DNA of 64,000 nt from Thelephora terrestris (Eukaryota > Basidiomycota > Agaricomycetes > Thelephorales > Thelephoraceae), in assembly GCA_015956445.1 (NCBI GenBank), contig WIUZ02000003.1, forward strand, positions 124,001 to 188,000, read 5' to 3'. Within the stretch, counting starts at the first letter, position 1. The number at the start of each line of letters is the position of its first letter. Shown here piece by piece: positions 11,361 through 21,863 of this stretch. The position numbers and the translations under genes were made by a program. Under the pieces are notes generated by a model. The model was not told the origin of the DNA, did no database searches, and saw nothing but the letters and a program-made list of their open reading frames with translations.

Positions 11361-12879
11361 ATGATGGGTGTTCACGTTCAGTGGCAAAAGAGCCGACTCG
11401 TTGCTTGCCAACGGGCCATAGGCGCCCACTATAAGAAATCTTCCAATCATCGGTGACCCGAGCCCACCGACTCATGGGCCTTCGACCCTCTCGCATTCCG
11501 TATTCCAGCGGCACGCAGCGATTTTCTTCCAAGAAGATTCGTTTAATCGTGCTTTTTCGCGCAACGCAGAATTCCCGTCCACTTCTACCCAATTCCAGCC
11601 TGACTCAAGTGATAATCAAAGCACGGTCGAACGATTCAGAGCATTCCCCCCACAGCAGTTCCTACGCCAAGTCTATTCAGAGATTGAGAGCGGGTGTGCG
11701 ACTTCTTCCAGATTCCCGACGGACTTGTTCAATCCAAACACTGTCGATTGAGCTTTTGAGAGTTTGTTTATTGCCTTCGTTGAGAGACGGACAGGCCAAA
11801 TACCCCACGACTTCTACTAGGCCTGAAGCTGTCGCGTCTTGGTTTATCCATCTCGGAGGCTCGCATGCGGGGATCCTCCTGAAATCATGCCAGGGCTTGG
11901 CGTACGGTTTGACGAGGCTCGTGAGAGGTCGGCTTCTCAATACCCAAGAAAAAATCCAGGGAGAATTTCCCTACCGAGAACCGTCGGAGAGAAAAGGCTC
12001 CGGCTCGAAGGTGCGCATCCCTTAGACCACGACGTCAAAACTCAGGCTCGAAAGAACTGTGGTACGCACTGCCGGTCAGCTTTCGATGGAACCCTTCGGT
12101 ACACTGGCAAGTTTTGGTATGTTCGTAAAGAAGCGTTGTTGAGCAATACATGGCTTCGTGCCGAGACGACAGAGAAGGAAACAACCGGTCTGACAGCTCA
12201 ACTCTCCCTACTGTACTTGTTTCGTCCCATTTTGGGAGCTCAAGCTCATTGGAACACTTGGAAGTCGTCTCTTGAATGTCGCGAGTAGGCTGAACCGGGT
12301 GTTCCGAGTACCCTCAGCACAACCTGGGCGACATCATCAAATCCCTGAGGGACATTCGCATCAGCTCACGAGGGCGAAGAGATGGAGGAAATACCTCGTA
12401 ACCCGAGAGGGCCCGGACTTCAATCCGTCACAGCTGGACGTAACGAACGAAATGTTGAGCCTTGGCTCGTTCGGAGAGCGGGGATCATACGGTTCTGGTT
12501 GATGGCCGGCTTCTGGTATTTGGCAGAGCTGAAGGCTTTCGTTGAGCGTTCGGGCGTCTTCACGGAATGAAGGATAACCTTATGCCCAGCAGTTCGACGA
12601 CTTCAAGGCCTTGGGCGCCAAAATGAGGGCGGGCTGGGCGTGCGGGTAGGTCAGATGCAGTTTCGACGAACGGCCCCAAGAAGAAACCATATTTCTTGTT
12701 GTCGGTGAGAACCTTTGTAGAAGAGTTGGTTGTCAGAAGTGGTGGTAACATCAGACTCGGAGTCAACGAAGGCCGCGCCTAGAGGACCACCAGCAAACGC
12801 ACGAGTCTGTCGCAATCGGGTGGGCTATCAAGCTCAAGTTTCGGCCGTGGGAGATCCACAGAGAGAGAAAAACGCAAAA
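11361..12879. other. Unrecognised stretch with fragmented open frames
   Basis: Plus-strand open stretches (11453-12025, 11839-12288, 12382-12570) overlap in different frames and none shows a domain I know. In several frames the text looks like decayed coding DNA of an F-box/LRR type gene, but there is no clear F-box. Codon use does not favour one frame throughout. Left as unassigned. Confidence 0.3.
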
Positions 12880-13250
12880 GAGAGGTGACCAGCATGAGAT
12901 GCAATCCTCCTCCGGACGGAAGAATTTCCAGCGTCTAGTATTTGCCCAGAACGGAAGGAGGCCACGAGGCTAGGCTGGAATCCAGCCTCGAATTCAGAGC
13001 GAATTTGGAGGAGGATGCGAGGGAGGGGACTGCTGTGGGGGGGAACGCTCTGAATCACGAGGCCATCTATCTCTTATCAGCTCATCGTGGCTCGGATGTA
13101 ATGTCGGCTTCGTGAGTGCGCACCTCAAGCGGCAAAGCGCAGGTCTTACCGCGCTCTCCCAGCATCTGCAATCGTAATGACCTCCGGACGGCGAACCGAT
13201 AGGGCGTGGATATAATGCGCGGGAGAATTAGTAAGTGTTCATGATATCGT
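12880..13250 (-). pseudogene. Remnant of lineage-2 F-box gene start
   Basis: On the minus strand the stretch reads ...SEFEAGFQPSLVASF, close to SEFETGFQPSVTAMLPYL found just upstream of and into the lineage-2 F-box gene at 48988. The string 'ggatataatgcgcgggagaatt' near 13210 resembles 'gggtataatgagcaggcgaatt' in that gene. The F-box itself is not readable. A decayed copy far from the main lineage-2 cluster. Confidence 0.4.
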
Positions 13251-14269
13251 TTCCACAACTCAAGGTGGGTTAGCCCCGGGGGAACCGAACCCGATGCCGG
13301 AAAAAGGTTCTGAGCGAGATTCGTGATTTAGAGTCAAGGCAGCACTGCTCGAGAAACTCTCTGCTCCTACGTCGGTGCGGTCAAACATATTCGATGGGAA
13401 GTAGGATCATCAACGTCGACACCGCAGGAGGTTTGCTTCCGGTTTGGCGCTAACTCGCGTCGAGTCCGAGTCGATCGCTGACCGCTCTCCTTCCGTTGTC
13501 GCTTTGCTCGCTGGCAATCAAGTCCGTCTGCTTGACAGGGTGTGGCCTATTTATGATACTCCCCCTGGGCTAGCACTTTCTGTTCCCTTTGCTACGCAGG
13601 CTCCTTTCTTTCCCCTCTCCCTCATCACGATGTCACTCTTCACAGGCAAGGACGACCTGCGACGGGGCTGAAGACCGATGACAGGACTTGGATAATGAAC
13701 AAGCATTGCACACAAAAGGTTGAAAGCGAAACTCCGGATACCTCACTGGCAAAAGAAGAGACTTCAAGAAGATTACGGGTGACGTAATGAGCCTGGTTTG
13801 TCTAGTGAACACGTCCGTGAATGGGTGCTAACTTGAGTAGGCAGGTACTCAATGGTCTCGCTATCATCCGTCACGCCTGGCTGCGGAAGGATTGTCAGCC
13901 AGGTCACACCTTGGCACCGTCATATGACGTACCCGTACCATTAACCCCCAGCTACGTACCTTACTGCCAAGGCTTTCGGGACTTTGGTGAGATATAGTTA
14001 AGGATTGAGTTTGATTTGCCTCAACTAACTCCCGATAGGTATCGATCGTTGATGCCACGCGGTCGTGCGTTTAAATTCCTCGAAGGATAAGCTGAACGCC
14101 TGGCGGGTTGAGTATGGCGGAAGGGGAAAATTGGGGTAGAGGATCAGCCAGATGCTAGTCCGGCGGCCTTCCAAGGGGCTAGATTATCTATCCCCCGCAA
14201 CGGCCCCGGGATCTGATAGACCGAGTTCACCCAGCGCCTCACATAATCCATCCGATGGGGCCGGTGCTA
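13251..14269. other. Spacer with conserved NLR upstream region
   Basis: No gene recognised. From about 13960 (ccaaggctttcgggac) the sequence is alignable with the region in front of the other module-bearing genes (about 19740, 26060, 35455), showing that several hundred bases upstream were copied with each gene. Confidence 0.5.
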
Positions 14270-14389
14270 CCCTCAACCCAGGCCACGTTACAAAGACCAC
14301 ATGATGCGACGTTACCGTATATAAAACGGGAATAGTGGGCGCCTTTCCCTTTGTGCGTCCCATCATTTACCCTACAAACGAGACTTTCG
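14270..14389 (+). promoter_or_regulatory. Conserved promoter of NLR3
   Basis: Contains CCCAGGCCACGTT, then about 40 nt later a TATA-type box (TATATAAAACGGGAA) followed by GTGGGCGCC, and the ATG about 70 nt further on. The same block occurs before 20227, 26467 and 35842. Confidence 0.6.
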
Positions 14390-17300
14390 ATGGCACCCAA
14401 AGTCCAACCAGCATGGAAGATATACGAAGAGTGAGCTTCTGAATTCGCTGTTTAGATATCGTGCTCATCACACTTTCCGGGGTTTCCCTCACAGACAGAT
14501 GGAATCCCTTTGTTACGGTCATGCGCTATGGTAACTCCCCTTTTCCAATAGTCGTACATGAGGTCTGAGGAGGCCGCAACTCCAGGGAACCAACACCCAC
14601 AAGTAAATACACCCGGGTCAGCATAGGAGACGTGGGTTTCATCCGACAAGGCCGATTTCATTTGTTGTTCTCCGCTGGTCTCCCCTTGGGAAAACGCAAA
14701 TTGGGAGTCGATGTACCCAACACGTTTGAACATTTGCGAATTGGAACAACAGAACCAGGAGGGCCTCGAGACCCTGGCTGCGTAGCAGCAAAGACTTCTC
14801 GACATGCTGAAACCAAAATAGATGTCACCGTGGCTACTGCAAAGTGCGTTCCACCCCTCAGAAAATCTCCCCCATAACCCCAATTGCGCATCACCCAGGC
14901 CCCTGCAACTCGACGCGGACTTCTCGTACGAGTTCACCGGGCATAGTGGCGCCGCGCTGACAACGACGCACTCAACATATAACGAGGATTCTCAAATGGA
15001 CACCGAGTTCAGAGACTACACTAAACGGTACTACAAGTCTTGGGTTAAATTCGCTAAAGACAAGAAGTACGGAACAAACCTGCGACCCGTTCTCATATCC
15101 GGTTTCGACATGGCTAAAGATTTCTCAATGATGGCATATGCCACCTCCCATACGTCTGTTCAAGCCGGCGCAACTGTTTCTACCCCGATGTTTGGATCTG
15201 GTTCGTGGGTGTGGCGCACAGTATGTAAGCCCCATTCCAAACATGGGCCACAGGAAATTCCACCAGGTCTTCAGTCCTCGCCATCGGGATCCGCACAAAG
15301 CCCTTCCAATACTACTTCCACCGAATTCAATCAGTGTGTCTTTATCCGGTATTACACGCTCCGCGAGGGGCTCTTCCCCAAGGTTATTCGGGCAAGCGCG
15401 GGACCACACAGCCTTGGTTCTGGGGAAAATCAAGGGGACTACTTCCCCGAGCTTACCATGCAGTCTGAACCCGTATCTATGGGTGATGAAGAGGACACGA
15501 ACGACGCCGGCAACGAGTCACATAAGGTCACTCCGGTCCTTTGCACGTTCTGCAGTTTCCGCTCTGATACTTCACTCCAGGATGAAGGACACGACAGTTG
15601 GGATGCCATCGCAGAATACGTGTTCCGGGTAACTCCCCCCTCCTCATATCGTTGCTTGACCATCTAACCCCATGACGGAAGAATTCAAAAGCTAAAAGGG
15701 TTCTATTACACCATAAGGATCTAGTGGCGATTCGAGCGGTAGGCCATTCAACCTCAGTGATTTATGAACTCTCACACTTGAGCAGATGGGACGCGAGAGC
15801 GACATTTCATCCATATTGGCAACACATAAGCCACATATCGCTGTGGACGAGGACGGAGGTGAGCCTCCGCCGAGTTCATCGTTTGGCGAATCATGCCTCA
15901 TTCGTTTCAGTGGGAGGGATCACCTTTAAAAGTGATGCACTCCCATCCCCGACAGCCAAGATGGATCGAACACGGAATCAGTCTCATAATCAGGGCGGTA
16001 CGCTCCATTTTGTTACCTGCCTTTCTCGTCATCCCCTTGGAGAGTACTGACTATTCTTGTCAAGGATCATCTCACGACGATACTCGCGGTCGTTTCGTCG
16101 GCAAATCGCTTTCAACCCTCGACAAGTTAGACAGGTCGTCAACTAAATTTCCAGAGCTGCTGGTCCAATTACTGCACGAAGAAGAATGGACAGGGACCGT
16201 TATGCTTGCCTCAGAGGACGAGACGCAGGCAGTGATAGGTCGTTTAGATAATGTAAGGTTCATCTCAACTCCAACTGAACCCCCACTTATCGCCTGTAGA
16301 TCCTCGACGATCTAGATACCTCAGGACAACCGTTTGGAAAATGCCTCCAAGTATTACAGAAAATCTGCGGCGCAAAGAGGGTCCTCCCGTCGACTTATGA
16401 GATCTCTGGCAGACTTTCGCTGTCCTCCTCCACGCCGATTTTTGGCGCATTCTGTAACGTACACACTGGCTTCCTTGGTCCCCAGGAGGTTGGCATAAAA
16501 CGGTCCCGGATAACCCCCACAACCGACCACAGACCGGTTGAACAGGTATTCTTTCCTCGTTGTCTCTATTTATACTGTCGTGCGCCATGCCCTAACATGT
16601 TTTGAAGGCACTCTGTGAGGAGGCTGTGGTGTGGAAACACCTGAGTCACCCGAACATCGTGCCCTTCAAGGGTGTCACCTTCCGGCCCCTCCAACTTGTA
16701 TCAGAGTGGATTCCTTGCGGGGAAATAAAAGAATATATAAAGGAAAATCCCCAGGCAAACTTACTCGATCTTGTGAGACCTTTCGCCTTCCACCTCTGAC
16801 CGACATCTCACCCTGCATTAGCTGCTCGGCATCGCCAAAGGTCTCAATTATCTACACTCACGCAACATCATCCATGGTGATCTCAAAGGAGTGCGTTCCA
16901 ACTTGCGCAACTTCCACTGCCTATGCTGATCTTGTCATGGACACAGGCTAACATCGTAGTCGACACGACCGGCAACGCACAGATTTTGGACTTCAGTCTT
17001 GCGTCGATCACGCTAGATTCGCAATCGCTTGCAAGCACTACCGACCAACGAAATGCCACAGTCAGATTCACTCCGCCCGAAATACTGAAAGGTCTTGCAA
17101 ACTACAGTAAGGCATCCGACGTATTCGCGTTCGGGATGTTTGTGATCGAGGTAGGAGGTAATCAAAATACTCTCGTACAAAATAAACTCACTTGTTCGTG
17201 AAGGTTTTCACCGGCAGTGTTCCGTTCGGCGATGCCATTTCCAGTATAACGATGACAAAAATTCTGAAGGGGATGCGTCCGGAGCGGCCCACCCACCCGG

Positions 17301-18914
17301 GTTTCACGGATGACCTGTGGGCGTTGACACAACAGTGCTGGGAGGAGGAACCGCAAGACCGACCACCGATGGATTTGGTAGTAGAACGAATGTCAGTTCT
17401 GGAATCAACCGAAGAGTCTCCCATCATTGATGACTCCCGAAGCGCTTCTCAAGGTGTGGACCCGTTTTGGGTACAACAACCCGCCGATCCACGCTCGCGT
17501 GGAATGTCACAAGCAGGCCCGTCCACAGGGGCCTCACGCATGCAAACTGTCGAGGACGCTCTTCTTTCCTTCCCGAAGGCTCCCGCACATTTCTTCGGCC
17601 GCGATGATATTCTTGACGACCTGTTGGATCTCGCCGCACGGCCCGCGCCTGCCACACTCTATGCAGCAGGAGGCATGGGGAAAACTGCCATCGCGCTTAC
17701 GCTCCTCCATCACGAAGAGATCGCGATCAGGTTTGGCAAATACCGCTACTTCATACGCTGCGACGCTCTCGAGAATTCGGTGGATGACCTCCTCGGACGT
17801 TTATCCGAGGCAGGAGGCTTTCCGCGACCCAAGGACGTGGCCCAACTCGTATCTCATTTCGAGGCTTCTCCTACGTGTATACTGGTGTTGGATGGCATAG
17901 ATTCTATCATCGACCCACTTGTTCCTGGAGCAACAGAAATAACCACGACGATTGAAGAGCTCGGTCGGTGTCCGAAAGTCTGCCTTGTCGCTACGAGCAG
18001 GATAGATGTCAAGATTCCAGGCTTTTGGCGAATGAGAGTATCAAGGCTCTCGAAAGAAGCCGCACGAGCCACCTTCCACAGTCACTGTTCCCTGAAGGAG
18101 TCAGCCGGAATCGACGACATCCTTTCAGAACTCAGTTTCCACCCGCTTTCAATCGCGCTTCTCGCCAGTGCCGCAGAGGAGAACGAATGGGACCAACCGG
18201 CGTTGTTGGAGGCGTGGAGTGATGGAAAGACGAGTATCCTCAAAGCATCTGATCAGACGAGCCTGGAGGACAGCATCGAGTCGATCCTTCGTACTCCGAC
18301 CATACAAGCGTTCGGGGCCACCGCCCGGGAAACTCTCGAGGCGATCGCAAAATCCCCTGGCGATGTCCAAGAGGCTGAACTGTCGAACCTTTTCCCGGAA
18401 ATCAATGGAGTAGAAGATGCAGTCCGTGCCTTGCGCAAGTTCTCCCTGTTGTATCGTGAAGACGGGTTGGTAAAGATGGTTTCGCCATTCCGACTTTATT
18501 TCCAACACTTCCGACGCCTTGCCAAGTCAGGTTTGTTTATTATGTCCCTTCTTCTCTTCTGCCACGGAATGACAATCCTTGACGGGTTCTTAGCAGAGCG
18601 CCCATTCCTCAGAATTGATAGTGTGAGCACGGTGGAGCTGTGTTCGTCTCCCTCGTTCGTTTCCTCGTAGCTTGACAATGACATCGATCTGTAGCTGATC
18701 CGTCCGCCACCAAAAAATCTCGAACCAAGAAGACACGATTCAAGAGTGAGTAGTCCAAATGCTGGCCCCCGTGTGCGCTTCGTTTATCGTCTCTAGATCT
18801 CTTCCGTCGCTAGAGCTCCTTGACCTCCTTCCCATTTCCGGTGACGATCAACCCAATCCCACGTCGGATGGGCGTCCGCAAATGTTCCCTGCCTCCGTGA
18901 GCACCCGACGGTGA
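14390..18914 (+). CDS. NLR3: N-terminal module - TKL kinase - STAND NTPase
   Basis: Three-part protein of roughly 1,200 residues. Module exons: 14390-14430, 14495-14530, 14586-14843, 14899-15526, 15581-15628, 15682-15738, 15786-15858, 15911-15997. Phase is kept across the next intron into the kinase exon 16065-16252, which is why I treat this as one gene. The module starts MAPKVQPAWKIYEEQME and includes GDVGFIRQGRFHLLF, SWVKFA and VLISGFDM; family known to me only from Agaricomycetes, function unknown. The kinase keeps the VGIK lysine and HGDLKG|AN but has DFS in place of DFG and PPE in place of APE. The NTPase has Walker A AAGGMGKTA and ILVLDGID. The kinase-NTPase junction is read through as 48 nt of exon. 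The tail exon ends KKLLDLLPISG... with TGA at 18912-18914. Confidence 0.78.
17392..17439 (+). other. Exonised former intron in NLR3
   Basis: Homologous to the 52-53 nt introns of NLR1, NLR2 and NLR5. The donor-like GTCAGT remains but the acceptor TACAG is changed to TCCCG, and the length is 48 nt (a multiple of three) with no stop, so the protein reads through it. Confidence 0.65.
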
Positions 18915-20090
18915 CTCTTTTGTCCCAGTGCTGGCCAGTACGTGTACATATTTTCCTGATTACAGTCAATGCACCGCATCGCACCACCTGCCTGCTCTTG
19001 TTAGCGCAGCCCCACCTTCATCTCCGAGCACACTTCGTCTTTCTCTCTATTCTCCGCCGAATGTTCTACGAAGTTTCGCCTAAATATCCGTCAGCGCACT
19101 CGCATGCTATACGCTATTGTGTTGAAAGCTAACAGGGTTATCGTTTATCAGAAATTCTTGGTTTTTTTCCGTATCTGTTCGTGATCTTGTTCCCTATGTT
19201 GTATCATACGATCCATGTGTTACTATGCAGTCTGAGGTCAACTCACTCCGTTGAGCCGCGCTTTGGCGACGAGTAAGTGAAGGACCGACATCCGGCTCAG
19301 GGGCGGTGAGCTGAAATGCGGTGCACCCCGGCGACTATCCATGAGGCCTTCATCGCATCGTTTCTTTTCGTCTCGTCCTGGGCTAACCCAAAGCTATGGA
19401 CCCAGACTCGGCTATCGATGATAACGCGTATGAAGTCCGATGTAATCGTACCTTCCGTTGGAAGACACATGTACATCCTATGTCTCTCTCATAGCATTTG
19501 CTGACAAAAGCTCCAGGCGGCAATTCGTTTGTGGTCTAACGACCGATGACAAGGACTCAGTACTCGGATGTCATCCCGAGAAATACACACGAAGGTTCAA
19601 ACCGGAGCTCGGGCAGACAACACTTCTCTCAGCCTGTGGGAAGGCCATGGGACTTCGAGGAAGGATTGCGGTGTCGGCGTTTACATACGAGACCTGGTAA
19701 GTTACGTCTAATAGAAACGTCCGTAAATAAACACCACCCACTGCCAAGGCTTCCGGGACATTGGAGAAGTGTACGTAGTTCATTTTGAAGATGAGAGTCA
19801 CGCAAAGAGCCCCGTGCCGAGACGAGATGAGTTGTCTCAAGTGGCTGCCCATAGGTATCGATCATCGATCTCAGGCATTCGTCCATTGACATTGCTTCAC
19901 ATTCCTCCAAGGATGAAGCTGAACGACGGCTAAACTGCTTCAGGTGAAAAGGAAGAGCGGGGGATAGAGCGAATGCTCGTCCGGCAGTCCTCCCGAACTA
20001 ACGTATAATCATCCTTCGCTGCAGCATATGTCTGGGAACTTGGCACACAGGCTACCACAGCATCCTTATCCAGCGATTCGCAAATTTCAC
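18915..20090. other. Spacer after NLR3
   Basis: No gene recognised. The last part (from about 19600) aligns with the upstream flank at about 35340-35470 and so belongs to the promoter side of the next duplicated copy. Short open stretches at 19316-19852 lack known motifs. Confidence 0.4.
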
Positions 20091-20092
20091 TA

Positions 20093-20226
20093 TGACCCAA
20101 ATTTTGCCCTCAGCCCAGGCCACGTTTTAAGGTGCACATGACGTGCGGTTCCCATATATAAAACGGGAATAGTGGGCGCCTTTCCCTCTCTACATCCTAC
20201 TGATTGCCCCGCAATCGAGTCTCCCG
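20093..20226 (+). promoter_or_regulatory. Conserved promoter of module-only gene
   Basis: CCCAGGCCACGTT, then TATATAAAACGGGAATAGTG and GGGCGCC, as at NLR3. Spacing to the ATG at 20227 is similar. Confidence 0.6.
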
Positions 20227-21815
20227 ATGGCACCAAGAGCCCAACCAGCATGGAAGATATACGAAGAGTGAGCCTTTGAATCCGCTGCCAACATATCGTG
20301 CCTGTCTCACTTCTGGGATTTCCCTTCAAAGCCAAATGGAATCTCTCCTTTACGGTCATGCTCTATGGTAGCATCCATTTTTAAAGCCGCAGATGATATC
20401 TGAAGAGATTGGAATCTAGGGAACCGACACCCACCAGCAAATACAACCGGGTCAGCATAGGAGACGTGGGCTTCATCCGTCAAGGACGATTTCACTTATT
20501 GTTCTCCGCTGGCCTCCCCTTGGGAGAACGGAGGCCGGGAGTCGACGTTCCCAATGCGTTCGAACAATTGCGAGTTGGAACAATGGAACCAGGAGGGCAG
20601 CGAGACCCCTGCTGTGTAGCGGCAAGGTCTTCTCGACAGCCTGGAACCAATATTGCTATCACCGTACCTTCTACGCAGTGCGTTCCATCTCTCAGATCAT
20701 CCCCGCTATTTTCAATCGAACATCATCCAGACCCCTGCAACCCGGTGTCAGCTTTTCATACGAGCTTACCGGGGATCGTGGTGCGGCGCTGACAACGAGG
20801 CACCCAACATACACCGAAGATTCTCGATCGGAATCTGAATTCAAACGATACACCAAACGGCACTATAAATCTTGGGTAAAGTTCGCCAGAGACAAGAAGT
20901 ACGGGACAAACCTGCGACCCGTTCTCGTATCCGGTTTCGACATGGCCAAAGATTTCGCAATAATGGCATACTCCAACGTGGAAACCTCTGTCCACTCCGG
21001 CGCGACGTTTTCTACTCCGATGTTCGGTTCCACTCCTGCATCCTCTTCGTGGAGGTGGCGCACATCATGTAGTCCCCATGTAAAACACGGGCCACAGGAA
21101 CTCCTACCCCCTGAACTTCGGTCCTCGCGACCTAGACCCGCAGGAAATCCTTCCACCGAATTCAACCAGTGTGTCTTCGTTCGGTATTACACTATGCGTG
21201 AGGAGACCAACGACGCCGGCTCTATCCTAGATACGGTTATCCGTAACGTGCCATATGTACGACCCTTTTTGCGTTCTTCTATTTCTACTTTGACGATCGC
21301 CTTCAGGATGAAGGCCGTGACAGTTGGGATATCATCGCAGACTACGTGTTCCGGGTAACTTCCCTTTCCCGTATCGTCGCTGAACCATCTGACCTTCGTA
21401 ACGAAAGAACTCAAATGCCAAAAGAGTCTTGTTGCACCATAATGATCTAGCGGGGCTTCGTGCGGTAGGCTATACAACCTTGGCAAAATTCCAACTCTCA
21501 CACTTTAGCAGATGGGACATGGGAGCGACATCTCATCTCTATTGGCGATACACAAGCCACGTGTAGTTGTAGGCGAAGACGGAGGTGAATTTCTGCCGAG
21601 TCTCTCATTTGGTGGATCATGCCTGATCTTTCTCAGTGGGGTCAATCACTCGTAGAGAGGATGCCCTCTCATCCCAGCCCACCACAGTGAATTCAATACC
21701 GGGTGCGTCTCGCGCTAAGAGCGGTACGCCTTCGTTGTCACTTCCCTCTCGTGGAGCGCTGACTATTTATATCAACTGCCCATCGATCGCAACGATACTC
21801 ACGGTCATTCCGATT
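20227..21815 (+). CDS. Stand-alone N-terminal module (NLR truncated before kinase)
   Basis: Same exon pattern as the first part of NLR3: MAPRAQPAWKIYE, QMESLLYGHALW, then GDVGFIRQGRFHLLF, SWVKFA, VLVSGFDM, the short DEGRDSWDIIADYVF exon, and the exons equivalent to 15682-15997. It is shorter than its paralogues in the middle: the stretch corresponding to FPKVIRA..GDYFPEL is missing, so the reading passes from YYTMREE to TNDAGS. Similarity to NLR3 continues to about 21815 (ACGATACTCACGGTCATTCC, the beginning of the kinase exon) and then stops; no kinase or NTPase of this type follows. Translation would probably run past the lost acceptor for some residues. It may be a decoy or regulator, or simply a dying fragment. 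Confidence 0.6.
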
Positions 21816-21863
21816 CACCTTACCCAATTTTCCCTCCCTTCATTTTTCTTCCCCACCCACAAT

